The notes: generated by a model not told the origin, from the letters alone. A stretch of DNA of 64,000 nucleotides from Sulfurovum sp. (GCA_024637255.1 JAGXFO010000012.1:66474-130473); one strand, 5' to 3'. Numbered from the stretch's first letter, positions 41,565 to 51,231 are shown. Numbers and translations are program-made.

Positions 41565-43664
41565 TTATTTTTTTTGCCACACCGTCATATGCGCGATGGT
41601 ATGTTGGTGTTTTCTGGCTGTCTCTTGTATGACAAAAGGTACATTCTGTGTTCCTATAAGCTCAAAGTCTTTACCCAGTATCTCTTCTAAGCCCTGCAGT
41701 GTAGTGACATTTTCACCGTCCCTTTTATATCCGCCTACCCATTTTTCTTTAGGTGTAGATTCTTCTTGCCAAGTATAAGGAGAGGTCAAGATGAGCATGC
41801 CGCCATCGTTAAGACGCGGCGCCACATCATCTAAGAATTTTTGAGGGTCATAAAGCCTGTCTATGAGATTCCCGCCAAAAATAAGGTCGAAATCTTTATG
41901 GGTAGGTTTTAGGTTGCATGCATCTGCCTGCTGGAATGACACTTTTTTGCGTTCTTCTTTCAAATCAAAATCTGCAAGATTTACTTCATAAAAATTTTCC
42001 AAATCTCCCTCAGTTTTCATCGCATAACGCAGTATCCCATTTTTTCTGAATGCTTCAGCTTCCTGTATAAAATGTGCCGAAAAATCTACTCCTATGACCT
42101 CATCAAAGCCACGTGCGAGCTCAAAGGTGCTGCGCCCTATAGCACAGCCAATATCAAAGGCTTTTTTTCTGGGTTTGTCTTTCATGTACGCTAAAGCTAT
42201 CCGGCCGCAAACCTCTGGGTAGTTTTCGACACCTAAAGCATTTTCGCCCCAGCCAAAATGACAATACTGAGAAATGACGCTATCTGTATTGTAAATATTG
42301 GTTGTTACTTTTTCTTCATATTCACTTTGTATATATCTAAAGCCTGCATGTTGATAAAAATGCCGTCTGAAACCATAGCGACTCTTTTGCGTAGCAAGAT
42401 TACCACAACTTATCCATGAACCTCCATTGATAAGGTTGTGTTTAGCATCAAATATAGGTACAGTAAAATCATCATACACAGGATGTATCTTAAAACCTTC
42501 AAAGGGGTACATGGGTGTACGTGACCACTGCCAAACGTTCCCTATAATATCATAAAAATTACCATGCCTATAGGTATCAACAGGAACACAGGAAGCAAAA
42601 TATTCAAGATTAATATTTGCAATCATTTCACCTTTGGCTGTCCATTCCAGATAGGAGGGTACTCTGCTTTCATCACGTAATCTTACATATTCGTCTTCTG
42701 TAGGTAAAGTGATAGTTATGCCCTCTCTTTGGCTCTTCCACTTACAAAATGCTGCGGCTTCAAGATGATTGACTTCTACTGGCCAGCTCAATGGAAGATC
42801 TATCTCTCTACTTAATGTTCGAAGGTTGTACCCCTGTAGTGTTTTCTTCCAGAACTTAGGGTGGTTTGCCTTTGTATATGCTTTCCATGCTTTGCCCTCT
42901 TCACACCAAAAAGCATCATTGCCATACCCTGCATCTTGTACAAAATCCAAAAACTCCGCATTGGATGTAAGGTATTTAGCAGCCTTAAATGCAGGTATGT
43001 ACGACTGATGACTTCCATATTCATTGTCCCATCCAAAAAGTTTCGCCTCTTTATTTTTCCCTAGTATCGCAGTGCCGGCACTCACATCCAAAAGCATATT
43101 TTTAGGTGCAGCACCATATGTTTCACACTCTTTCCATGCTGCATCCTCCTGTACTGATTCAAAAGGAAGCTGGCGTATAAGCACCGAAGAGGTTTCAAGA
43201 TGGATGTTTTCATGTTCTATGCCCATTAAAATGACCCACCATGGCGATTCTTCTGTTATAGGGAGTACCAAAGGAAGTGTATCTATCAGATCAACAACCA
43301 TGGAGTAAACTTGGTCGCGGTATGCCTGCGTTCTTTCGAGGCTGGGCCATCCATAATTTTTTTCATTCAAATCATCCCAACTCATCTCATCAACCCCGAC
43401 AGCAAAAATAGATTCTAATTCAGGATCTATACGTTTATCGATAATTTTGGCAAGTTTGAATTTATTAATAAAAAAAGTAGCCGTATGTCCATAGTAAAAA
43501 ATGATAGGGTGTCGAAGAGGGTCTGCTTTTTGAAAATAAGCGCTTTGCTTTGCAACGATATGAAATAGTGACTCATACCGTTTATAGCATGTTTGAAAAT
43601 AGGCTTTGATCTCTTTTCGTTTATGTTCTATGTCGGTTCCATTAAGCGTAGGCATGCTTACCAT
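41565..43664 (-). CDS. ovoA: OvoA: 5-histidylcysteine sulfoxide synthase with fused methyltransferase
   Basis: OvoA is an iron enzyme that joins cysteine to histidine through O2, the first step to ovothiol, a strongly antioxidant mercaptohistidine. The 699-aa protein has three parts. A DinB-like domain (about 1-175) has the metal motif H151-E-N-I-H155-L-E157. An FGE-sulfatase-like domain (about 180-430) has VWQWSRTPM and NLINGGSWISCG. A class I methyltransferase (about 450-699) has KAFDIGCAIGRSTFELA and would methylate the imidazole. The Ser-Met start at 43664 is not certain (ATG also three codons later). The next gene is a PLP C-S lyase. Confidence 0.93.
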   Translation of the reverse strand: MVSMPTLNGTDIEHKRKEIKAYFQTCYKRYESLFHIVAKQSAYFQKADPLRHPIIFYYGHTATFFINKFKLAKIIDKRIDPELESIFAVGVDEMSWDDLNEKNYGWPSLERTQAYRDQVYSMVVDLIDTLPLVLPITEESPWWVILMGIEHENIHLETSSVLIRQLPFESVQEDAAWKECETYGAAPKNMLLDVSAGTAILGKNKEAKLFGWDNEYGSHQSYIPAFKAAKYLTSNAEFLDFVQDAGYGNDAFWCEEGKAWKAYTKANHPKFWKKTLQGYNLRTLSREIDLPLSWPVEVNHLEAAAFCKWKSQREGITITLPTEDEYVRLRDESRVPSYLEWTAKGEMIANINLEYFASCVPVDTYRHGNFYDIIGNVWQWSRTPMYPFEGFKIHPVYDDFTVPIFDAKHNLINGGSWISCGNLATQKSRYGFRRHFYQHAGFRYIQSEYEEKVTTNIYNTDSVISQYCHFGWGENALGVENYPEVCGRIALAYMKDKPRKKAFDIGCAIGRSTFELARGFDEVIGVDFSAHFIQEAEAFRKNGILRYAMKTEGDLENFYEVNLADFDLKEERKKVSFQQADACNLKPTHKDFDLIFGGNLIDRLYDPQKFLDDVAPRLNDGGMLILTSPYTWQEESTPKEKWVGGYKRDGENVTTLQGLEEILGKDFELIGTQNVPFVIQETARKHQHTIAHMTVWQKK

Positions 43665-43710
43665 GTCTGATTCCTTTTATGTAATATCCATGCAAGATAC
43701 CAAACTAGCC

Positions 43711-44049
43711 TTAAAAATCTGCCTTTTCTTTGGCACTCTCTATCATGGAGATAAAAATAGTATAAAGGTTCGCAATTACAGCACCTATTACTAGTCCTGT
43801 AGCTAACGAATCATTCGCATAAAACTGTAAAGCAAAAAAAGCAGGCAGAAGATGCAAGTCTGCTACCAAAGAACCTGCCAAAAGCTCAGCAGAAAGCAGA
43901 TTTCTTACCCCTATTTTCAATAAAGTAGAAATCACATTCACTGAACCTGCTATAAACAATGCTACTATAGAATGGTCATACAAAAACGCTGCAGATGTCG
44001 TAAGTGACATCAATGTAAAAAACATATAAAAAACTTTTCCCCAATTCAT
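43711..44049 (-). CDS. Small membrane protein of the DUF6394 type
   Basis: 112 aa with about four predicted membrane helices. The very conserved-looking stretch STLLKIGVRNLLSAELLAGS and the polar LVADLHLLPAFFA match a family I recall as DUF6394, found mainly in marine and epsilonproteobacteria; its function is unknown. It may be related to the membrane subunit of KUP/Trk-associated proteins, but that is unsupported. AAGGAGTAGTA precedes the ATG. It lies between ovoA and secF. Confidence 0.65.
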   Translation of the reverse strand: MNWGKVFYMFFTLMSLTTSAAFLYDHSIVALFIAGSVNVISTLLKIGVRNLLSAELLAGSLVADLHLLPAFFALQFYANDSLATGLVIGAVIANLYTIFISMIESAKEKADF

Positions 44050-44112
44050 TACTACTCCTTAAAAAAATAAATTATATCACACATGCTCTCTCTTGCACAA
44101 GAGTAAGAAGAA

Positions 44113-45084
44113 TCAGATAGTCCCATTTTCATACATAGAACGCATTTTTTCTTTCTCTTTGTCTCTTTTGAGCTTGTTTGCTTCTTTTTCTCTGAAGTCT
44201 CCTACTGAGAAACCAAGCCACATCAAGATAGGTGAGGCCACAAAGATAGAAGAGTATGTACCAACAATAATTCCTACAAGCAAAGTAAAACTGAATCCCT
44301 TAATGATCTCTCCGCCAAATAAGAAAAGCATCAGGATTACAAAAAATGTTGTCAGTGAGGTAAGTGTGGTACGTGAAAGTGTACGTGTAACCGATTCATC
44401 AATAATAACACCCAAATCCGGATTTTTAATGGTACGTATCCCCTCGCGTATACGGTCAAATACAATGATGGTATCATTAAGTGAGTATCCAAGGAGTGTA
44501 AGCATCGCTGCCAAAATATCTAAATTCACTTCAATATTGAAAAGCACTATCATCCCCATAGCAATACTAATATCATGCAACAATGCCAATACTGAAGCTA
44601 CAGCAAAACGCCACTCAAATCTAAATGAAACATAAGCAAGAATACCAATGATCGCCAACACCATAGCCATAAGTCCCTGTTCGCGTAACTCGGAGCCTAC
44701 TTTGGCACCTACCATATCAACACGTCTTACTTCAAAGTTTCCTGTATCTTTAAGCAATGTACGTATTTTGTCTGCAACATCTTCGCCTAAGGCTTTCGAG
44801 CTCATCTTTGTTCGAATGACCACTTCATCTTCTCCGCCAAAGAATGTTACAGTTGCGCCCTCATAGCTTTTCTCTGCATCTATGACTTTTCTTATCTCAC
44901 CTATGGGCGCTTTGCCTTCATACTGTACTTGTATGAGAGTACCCCCGGCAAAGTCAATACCATAGTTAAACCCTTTAGTTAAAATAATACCCAAAGCAAG
45001 AACTACCATCACAATAGAGAGTAAACCAAAACGCTTGCTCTTGCCCATGAACGAAAGAGGGTTATCATATTTAAAAACTTCCAT
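44113..45084 (-). CDS. secF: Protein translocase subunit SecF
   Basis: SecF with SecD uses the proton gradient to pull proteins out of SecYEG. The 323-aa protein has six membrane helices: the first near residues 19-38, followed by GIDFAGGTLIQVQYEGKAP and a periplasmic P1-like domain, then VGSELREQGLMAMVLAIIGI and SVTRTLSRTTLTSLTTFFV. It starts at a TAATG overlap with secD, preceded by AAGGAG. Confidence 0.97.
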   Translation of the reverse strand: MEVFKYDNPLSFMGKSKRFGLLSIVMVVLALGIILTKGFNYGIDFAGGTLIQVQYEGKAPIGEIRKVIDAEKSYEGATVTFFGGEDEVVIRTKMSSKALGEDVADKIRTLLKDTGNFEVRRVDMVGAKVGSELREQGLMAMVLAIIGILAYVSFRFEWRFAVASVLALLHDISIAMGMIVLFNIEVNLDILAAMLTLLGYSLNDTIIVFDRIREGIRTIKNPDLGVIIDESVTRTLSRTTLTSLTTFFVILMLFLFGGEIIKGFSFTLLVGIIVGTYSSIFVASPILMWLGFSVGDFREKEANKLKRDKEKEKMRSMYENGTI

Positions 45085-46658
45085 TATTTCGCTCCTTCTG
45101 TTCTAATACCAAACCAGAAATTTAGTTTTTTCTTATCAATGCGAGGCAGTATCCATTGGTAAATACCATGTGTGCCCACAATAGCCGTCAGCATAGATGC
45201 CAAAATACCGATACTCATCGTAAGTGCAAACCCTTTGATGGCGCCTGTACCATAAGCATAAAGCACAGCCGCTGCAATAAGTGTAGTAATGTTGGCATCC
45301 CAAATAGCAGTAAATGCATTACTATATCCATCTTCTATGGATTTGCCTATAGACTTTCCTTCTAATAGCAGTTCACGAATACGTTCGTTGATAATGACAT
45401 TCGCATCCACCGCCATACCGACCGTAAGTACGATACCTGCCATACCTGGGAGCGTAAGCGTTGCTCCAAAAAGCGACATTACCGCAAGCACAAGAAAGAG
45501 GTTTCCTACAAGTGCGACATTCGCAACTATTCCAGCCATTCCATAATAAAGTATCATGAAAATGACGACCAGCATAAACCCAAGCATCAGTGCCATAGAA
45601 CTTGATTTGATGCTATCTGCACCCAAACTTGGTCCAACAGAACGTTTTTCCATGACATACACAGGTGCAAGCAAAGCTCCTGAGCGAAGTGCAATAGCAA
45701 GATCATGTGCTTCTGAGAGTTCAAAACTTCCGCTTATCTGCACGTGCCCACCGCCAATTCTCTCATTGATGTTTGGTGCAGAATAGACCTTATTATCTAG
45801 AACAACTGCCATACGTTTACCTACACTCATCCCTGTAAAGTCACCAAAGATTTTGGCGCCCTGACCATTGAGCGTGAAATTGATGACGGGTTGGTTATTC
45901 TCATCAAACCCAACCTTTGCATCCGTGAGCATAGAACCATCCAGTACAGGAATGGCGCGCAGAAGATACTTTTCAGGTGTGCTTACATCTTCAAATATCA
46001 CATCACCAAAACTTTTGGCTTCATCTGCGCTCATCGTATTGACCCTTGCTATTCTGTCTTCATCTACTGCCATAAGCTGCAAGTGTGCAGCACGGGCTAT
46101 GAGTTCACGTATACGTTGCTCATCTTCCTGCGTTTTGATACCTGGCACCTCTACAAGGATCTTATCTTCGCCCTGTTTTGCTACCGTTGGTTCTGCAAGT
46201 CCAAACTCATTGAGTCTATTTCTAATGGTATCTACTGCCTGCCCAATAGCATTTTGCTTCGTACGCTCTACCTCTTCTTCTGTCATCGATAATGAAAATT
46301 TTAATCCGTTTTCACTAAGCACTGTACCCTCAAGCTCTTTTTTGAGCAGTGCTTTGGCTTTTGCCACATCATCTCCATCAAGTAACTCAAAAGTAATCTT
46401 CTCGCCATCTTCCATGCGTAGCTCATCAAAGATAATCTCTTCATCATCAAAAATATATTTCACCGATGCAGCCATAAACTTAATGCGTGACTCAATAGCA
46501 ACTTCGCTTTTGATACCAAGAAGCATGTGAAGTCCACCTTGAAGGTCAAGCCCTAAAGTGATTTTCTTTCCACTTTCACTTTGCGTCAAAGAAGGAATAG
46601 AAAAAACTACTCCAAAAATGAGCGCAAAGATGAAAATGAGAATTCTAAAATTAAGCAT
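45084..46658 (-). CDS. secD: Protein translocase subunit SecD
   Basis: Six-helix RND-like partner of SecF. The N-terminal helix is followed by LGLDLQGGLHMLLG (D1 motif) and a large periplasmic domain with IRNRLNEFGLAEPTVAKQG; the C-terminal half carries GPSLGADSIKSS, GMAVDANVIINERIRE and the last helices. I use the ATG at 46656-46658 (overlapping yajC by 8 bp), giving 524 aa. Upstream in-frame TTG and GTG codons exist. Confidence 0.96.
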   Translation of the reverse strand: MLNFRILIFIFALIFGVVFSIPSLTQSESGKKITLGLDLQGGLHMLLGIKSEVAIESRIKFMAASVKYIFDDEEIIFDELRMEDGEKITFELLDGDDVAKAKALLKKELEGTVLSENGLKFSLSMTEEEVERTKQNAIGQAVDTIRNRLNEFGLAEPTVAKQGEDKILVEVPGIKTQEDEQRIRELIARAAHLQLMAVDEDRIARVNTMSADEAKSFGDVIFEDVSTPEKYLLRAIPVLDGSMLTDAKVGFDENNQPVINFTLNGQGAKIFGDFTGMSVGKRMAVVLDNKVYSAPNINERIGGGHVQISGSFELSEAHDLAIALRSGALLAPVYVMEKRSVGPSLGADSIKSSSMALMLGFMLVVIFMILYYGMAGIVANVALVGNLFLVLAVMSLFGATLTLPGMAGIVLTVGMAVDANVIINERIRELLLEGKSIGKSIEDGYSNAFTAIWDANITTLIAAAVLYAYGTGAIKGFALTMSIGILASMLTAIVGTHGIYQWILPRIDKKKLNFWFGIRTEGAK

Positions 46659-46923
46659 TTTCACCAGATTCAACCTTTTTTGCTACATATGCTCTATCAA
46701 GTTTTACAATTGTGTCATCATTTAATTTGATTTTGATAAAATCTGCTTCAGGTTTAACAATGATCGCCATAAGGCCGCCCGTTGTGACAATATTATCACC
46801 TTTTTCAAGGCTTTCAAGCATTGCTTTATGCTTTTTTTGATGTTGCTGCTGTGGTCTAATGATTAAAAAGTAAAAAATTGCAAATAATATAATGAGAGGT
46901 AAAAATGAGCCGAGTTGTTCCAT
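46651..46923 (-). CDS. yajC: Sec translocase accessory subunit YajC
   Basis: 90 aa with one N-terminal membrane helix (about 8-26, LPLIILFAIFYFLIIRPQQQ) and the highly conserved RPQQQHQKKHKAMLESLEKGD, followed by an SH3-like GDNIVTTGGLMAIIV region. It begins the yajC-secD-secF operon. AAAGG precedes its ATG by 7 nt. Its first 19 bases overlap, on the opposite strand, the most likely start of lnt. Confidence 0.96.
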   Translation of the reverse strand: MEQLGSFLPLIILFAIFYFLIIRPQQQHQKKHKAMLESLEKGDNIVTTGGLMAIIVKPEADFIKIKLNDDTIVKLDRAYVAKKVESGENA

Positions 46924-48218
46924 GTAAAGCCTTTATGAATAAAATTAGCCATTATTTTAACACTTTTGTACTAACAAGAGGCTTGCTTATCGCTCTTTTA
47001 AGTTCTACGTTTATTTATCTTGCCTATTGGAATTTATCAACACTTTTTGCAAACACCATCTTAGGACTCACTGCACTCTATTTGTTACTTCAGGAAGATA
47101 AAAAGGTTTGGTTTGTCTCCGGAGCGTTCATCGGGTTATTCTGGTTTTGGTGGATTGCCCTGAGTCTTCAACATTATGGTATGACGTGGGCAGTTCCCAT
47201 AGAAATACTTATTATTATGCTAAGTTACGGAGCATTATTCTGGTTTATAGCATGGTTATCTGAAAAAGTATCATCAAAATTTTCTATACCTGCTGTTTTC
47301 ATTAAAGCTTTTGGTCTTCTGGGTCTCAGCTACATCCACCCATTCTCTTTTGATTGGCTCAAGCCAGAATTAATGTTTATAGAGAGCTACCTGGGCATAG
47401 AAAAGTGGCAATTTGCATTGATACTGCTTGCCATCAGTTTAAGTATTCAAAAACAACGGCTTTTATACCTTTTGCTTATTGTATTTGCATACCAACCCCA
47501 CTTAGGAAGAGTGGAGATAGATACCCAAAACATTGCACTGATCACTACTCACACAAACGTACAGGACAAATGGAATGAAACTATGCAGCCAAAGCAGTTT
47601 AACGTTATTTTTAAAGCTATTGACCGTGCCATTGCTGCCAAAAAAAGATTGGTTATTTTGCCTGAATCTGTTTTTCCTGTTTTCTTAAACCGCTCACAAG
47701 CTATGATTGATACACTGCAGGAAAAAGCAAAACATATCTCTATTGTTACAGGTGGACTTTATTGGGATGGCAAAACACCTCGAAACTCTAGCTATATTTT
47801 TACAAGCAATACTATCACTGTTGCCAATAAAGTTGTGCTTGTTCCCTTTGGAGAAAGCAATCCCCTGCCCGATTTTTTAAGTGACTGGGTCAATAAGGTT
47901 TTTTACGATGGCGCGGTAGACTATAAAGCAAGCAGCAAAATCACAGACTACGCCATAGATGGCACAACCTACAGAAATGCCATCTGTTTTGAAGCCACTT
48001 CAGAGAGACTCTATGCCAAAGACCAACACGGGAACAGACCAAAAAATATGATAGCCTTAAGCAACAACGGCTGGTTCACACCATCCACAGAACCAACACT
48101 CCAAAAACTGCTGTTACAGTATTATAGTAAAAAGTACGGTACAAAGATTTATCATGCTGTCAATATGTCTAAATCGTGTATCATTCAAAACGGGCAGTAT
48201 TTAAATGTAGAATTTTGA
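46905..48218 (+). CDS. lnt: Apolipoprotein N-acyltransferase
   Basis: Lnt adds the third acyl chain to lipoproteins in the inner membrane. The 437-aa protein has several N-terminal helices (about 18-190) and a nitrilase domain with Glu in LVILPESVFPVF, the active-site Cys in YRNAICFEATSER and the GNRPKNMIALSNNGWF segment. A TATAAT (46888-46893) and GAGAGG eight bases before the ATG support the start at 46905, which overlaps yajC head to head; a second ATG at 46935 lacks a ribosome site. It serves the several lipoproteins seen here. It ends overlapping the convergent CHAD gene by 18 bp. Confidence 0.92.
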   Translation: MSRVVPCKAFMNKISHYFNTFVLTRGLLIALLSSTFIYLAYWNLSTLFANTILGLTALYLLLQEDKKVWFVSGAFIGLFWFWWIALSLQHYGMTWAVPIEILIIMLSYGALFWFIAWLSEKVSSKFSIPAVFIKAFGLLGLSYIHPFSFDWLKPELMFIESYLGIEKWQFALILLAISLSIQKQRLLYLLLIVFAYQPHLGRVEIDTQNIALITTHTNVQDKWNETMQPKQFNVIFKAIDRAIAAKKRLVILPESVFPVFLNRSQAMIDTLQEKAKHISIVTGGLYWDGKTPRNSSYIFTSNTITVANKVVLVPFGESNPLPDFLSDWVNKVFYDGAVDYKASSKITDYAIDGTTYRNAICFEATSERLYAKDQHGNRPKNMIALSNNGWFTPSTEPTLQKLLLQYYSKKYGTKIYHAVNMSKSCIIQNGQYLNVEF

Positions 48219-49568
48219 ACTCCTTAACAACTTTAAGGCATTTTCTATTTTTTCTTCAAGCACCTTTACATCTTCACACATGAGCGGGTCTGTATCGAGT
48301 GTTGAATTCTCCGACTGCTCTTTGATATGCTTCAAAATAATGGCACGCTCTTTGCAGTTTCGGTACTCGCGCAAAGGCTTTAAAAGGATATTTAACTCAT
48401 CCACAATCATTTGCGCCTCTTTTTCTCCTATGATATGGAAAAAATCTTCCAAATGTGTCTGCAGAGAGTCCAGAGAAATATAGATCTGTTCAAGCAAGTC
48501 CTCATCATACCCCTCTTTTGTTTTAGAAAGTAGTATTTCAAATGCTTTCAAATGCTTTCTTACTGCTTTCTTAACCTCTTGTTTTAAAGACTTAAATTGC
48601 TGATGCTCTTGTTCGTGGAGTTCTCTTGCAAGTATCTGAATCAAATGCATAAAAGGTTTTGATAACAGCATTTGTGTAACAGCTACTTCCTCTTGGATAG
48701 TGAGGCTTTTCAGTTCGCTATAAAGGCTTAGCTTTGCATCTTCTCTTGTAGAGCAAAGTTCATCCAAAAAGTAGAGATAACGCAAAAGTTTTGTTTCTTC
48801 ATGATAACGTAACAATAAATTCGTACAAAAGCGCTGAATATAAGGGCTGAAAAGGTCTGAAAAGGTTTCCAAAATTGTAGCTGTGCGGCGCATGAGTACA
48901 CGTAGGCGGTGCAGTGTCGCACTCAAGTGTTTCTGCTGATATACCATTTTGTAATAATTCAAAAGACGCAGATTTTTATACACTATCAATGCCACTCCGT
49001 CACGAACATATAAGCGATTCGGTACTTGCCAAAAAAAGAGATTTGCAGGTTCAAAAGCATCAATTTTTTCGAACAATTTGCTTAAATTATACTCCATAGG
49101 TTTAACATATAAAGAGAGTGGCCTGTCATTGTATTTTTCATCTTTATCGATCTCTTTAAGAATAAAAGGTTGCAATGTCTCCATGGTTTCAGACTCCCCC
49201 ATTGCCTTTTCATCTTTAAAATATGCAACAAGAATGTAAAGTCCTTCAAGCGTTTTTGAATATTCAGAAAAAACAAAGGTTTCCTCATGGGTACAGACCG
49301 TATATATGTTTTTTACGACCTTTCTGCCAATGTGGTTTTTACGTTGCGACAGATATATTTCTTCGCAAACAGGCACTATGTTTTCTTTACCTTCCCTGCT
49401 AATTGTCACTTTGGTATATGTGTCAGGAAAATGCTTAAGATAGTAACACTGCGTATCTATGTCAGGTTTTACATAAAACTGCTCTATTTTCTCGGTGTTA
49501 ACTATCTTTTTTTTTAGCCAACGTTGAATGTCGGTTGATATCAAAAACTTGTGTTGTATCTTATTCAT
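48201..49568 (-). CDS. CYTH-CHAD domain protein
   Basis: About 455 aa. The N-terminal ~150 residues look like a CYTH (triphosphate tunnel) domain: MNKIQHKFLI, TKVTISREG, EIYLSQRK and the paired EYSKTLEGLYILVAYFKDE. The C-terminal part (about 225-450) is helical and rich in His, Arg and Lys, with LSATLHRLRVLMRRTATILETFSDL, the start of a CHAD domain that binds polyphosphate. Several CYTH acidic residues differ, so it may bind rather than hydrolyse. The ATG at 49566-49568 fits the family start; an upstream ATG adds 14 residues. A link to ppk2 (19036) is inference. Confidence 0.75.
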   Translation of the reverse strand: MNKIQHKFLISTDIQRWLKKKIVNTEKIEQFYVKPDIDTQCYYLKHFPDTYTKVTISREGKENIVPVCEEIYLSQRKNHIGRKVVKNIYTVCTHEETFVFSEYSKTLEGLYILVAYFKDEKAMGESETMETLQPFILKEIDKDEKYNDRPLSLYVKPMEYNLSKLFEKIDAFEPANLFFWQVPNRLYVRDGVALIVYKNLRLLNYYKMVYQQKHLSATLHRLRVLMRRTATILETFSDLFSPYIQRFCTNLLLRYHEETKLLRYLYFLDELCSTREDAKLSLYSELKSLTIQEEVAVTQMLLSKPFMHLIQILARELHEQEHQQFKSLKQEVKKAVRKHLKAFEILLSKTKEGYDEDLLEQIYISLDSLQTHLEDFFHIIGEKEAQMIVDELNILLKPLREYRNCKERAIILKHIKEQSENSTLDTDPLMCEDVKVLEEKIENALKLLRSSKFYI

Positions 49569-49697
49569 GGCGATGATTATAGCAAAGAATACTTCAGTTG
49601 TTATATGCATTCTGGCATGGTAATTTAAAGGTCAAAAATTGACATGAAGCCAATATTAAACTATAATCCACACCATGCTTTAGGCCAAAGGAATGTT

Positions 49698-49757
49698 ATG
49701 CGGGTTGCTCATTATTTTACTATACAAAAGGCTCTAAAATCCACACTATCAACATGA
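49698..49757 (+). CDS. 19-codon upstream frame coupled to yidD
   Basis: An ATG with AAAGGAATGTT before it opens a 19-codon frame (MRVAHYFTIQKALKSTLST) whose stop overlaps the yidD start as ATGA. yidD itself has no ribosome site, so its translation may depend on termination of this frame. It could be a leader peptide or a rnpA remnant; no similarity is recognised. Confidence 0.45.
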   Translation: MRVAHYFTIQKALKSTLST

Positions 49758-50128
49758 ACATAAAAAAATTCTATCTTGCGCCCATCAAAGGCTACCAATA
49801 CATTTCAAAAATGCTCCCTGCTTCTTGCCGTTATTATCCTAGTTGTTCTGAGTATGCTGCCTGGCAGTTTGAGTTTAATGCACCACACAAAGCATTTGTG
49901 GCAAGTTCTTTGCGAATTTTACGTTGCAATCAGCTTTTTAAGGGAGGTATTGACTATCCACTATTAGAATTCCTGCCTCACAAAACCTCCTGTTTACTCA
50001 ATCTTAATACATTTTGTGGCAAAATCAAAATCATGTATTGGTTGGTGCCTAAAAGTACGGGCAAGGCCAATAGACTCTACTATGTACTAAAGGACTTCAA
50101 TGCCATTAACGTTAAACGCTCCACTTGA
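49754..50128 (+). CDS. yidD: Membrane protein insertion efficiency factor YidD
   Basis: YidD is a small peripheral inner-membrane protein that assists YidC. The diagnostic run APIKGYQYISKMLPASCRYY, PSCSEYAAWQF and LRCNQLFKGGIDYP is present in the first 70 residues. The protein is 124 aa, longer than usual, with a divergent basic tail (LVPKSTGKANRLYYVLKDF) that overlaps pyrC by 29 bp. Unusually it is not in an rpmH-rnpA-yidC cluster; it is next to pyrC. Confidence 0.9.
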   Translation: MNIKKFYLAPIKGYQYISKMLPASCRYYPSCSEYAAWQFEFNAPHKAFVASSLRILRCNQLFKGGIDYPLLEFLPHKTSCLLNLNTFCGKIKIMYWLVPKSTGKANRLYYVLKDFNAINVKRST

Positions 50129-51116
50129 TATGCACCTGCACCTCAGAGATGGGGAGATGCTCAAAAACATTGCCAAAGAAAGCGCACATACTTTCTCGGG
50201 CGCACTCATCATGCCCAACCTTGTACCCCCTGTAAGTACTAAAGATGAGATAATTGCCTATAGGCAGCGTATCATGGCTGCCATAGGAAATGAAAAGTTC
50301 ACACCTTACATGACACTTTTTTTCAAGCCCTCTTATGACAGAGCTTTTTTAGAATCAGTCAAAGAGGAGATCACCGCGATCAAACTCTACCCTGCAGGGA
50401 TCACCACCAACTCAGAGGGCGGTGTCAGTGGTTTTGATGTAGAAGAGTTGCGTCCTGCCCTTCAAGCGATGAGTGATCTTAACATCCCACTGTGCGTACA
50501 TGGGGAGACTAACGGTTTTGTGATGGACAGAGAGGCAGAGTTTGTCTCTATCTATGAAAAGTTAGCAAGCGCTTTTCCAAAACTAAAGATTATTATGGAG
50601 CATATTACAACCAAAGAGAGTGTCGCGGCACTTGACAGATTTGACAATCTTTATGCTACCATCACCGTGCATCATCTGCTCATCACATTGGATGACGTAG
50701 CAGGAGGCATGCTAAAGCCTCACTTGTTCTGTAAGCCTATTGCCAAGCGCCCAGAAGACAAAGACGCGTTGCTTAAGGTTGTGCTTTCAGGACACCCCAA
50801 AGTAATGTTTGGTTCAGACTCCGCTCCCCATCCTAAGCATGCAAAAGAATCCTGTGGCTGTGCTGCAGGTGTTTTTACTGCGCCTATAGCTTTACAGATT
50901 TTGGCTGAACTTTTCGAAAAAGAAAATGCAGCGCTTGAAAACCTTCAAGCATTCATTTCGACAAATGCCCAGAGGATTTATGGACTTAGGCCTGTTGCAA
51001 AAACAGTCACTCTTGAGAAAAAAAGTTTTCACGTTCCCTCAAACTATAAGGGCGTAGTGCCCATGTATGCAGATGAGCAAATAGCATACAGTATCAAAGA
51101 AGTATGCAATGTGTAG
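50100..51116 (+). CDS. pyrC: Dihydroorotase
   Basis: Cyclises carbamoyl aspartate in pyrimidine synthesis. The 338-aa protein has the metal motif His12-x-His14 (LDMHLHLRDGE), the substrate region IMPNLVPPV, the catalytic-lysine segment ITAIKLYPAGITTNSEGGV, CVHGET, VHHLL and the metal Asp in FGSDSAPHPKHAKE. Class II/PyrC-type length. It begins inside the yidD 3' end, so the two are probably co-translated. Confidence 0.95.
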   Translation: MPLTLNAPLDMHLHLRDGEMLKNIAKESAHTFSGALIMPNLVPPVSTKDEIIAYRQRIMAAIGNEKFTPYMTLFFKPSYDRAFLESVKEEITAIKLYPAGITTNSEGGVSGFDVEELRPALQAMSDLNIPLCVHGETNGFVMDREAEFVSIYEKLASAFPKLKIIMEHITTKESVAALDRFDNLYATITVHHLLITLDDVAGGMLKPHLFCKPIAKRPEDKDALLKVVLSGHPKVMFGSDSAPHPKHAKESCGCAAGVFTAPIALQILAELFEKENAALENLQAFISTNAQRIYGLRPVAKTVTLEKKSFHVPSNYKGVVPMYADEQIAYSIKEVCNV

Positions 51117-51231
51117 TAAAAACTCCGGTTTGCGAAAGCTTATTAATAACAAAAAGTGACAACATTATCCATGATAAAAAGCATGAACCACATTCAGAAT
51201 ACTAAGTAATTAAAGAGAAAAAGGACAGCGT

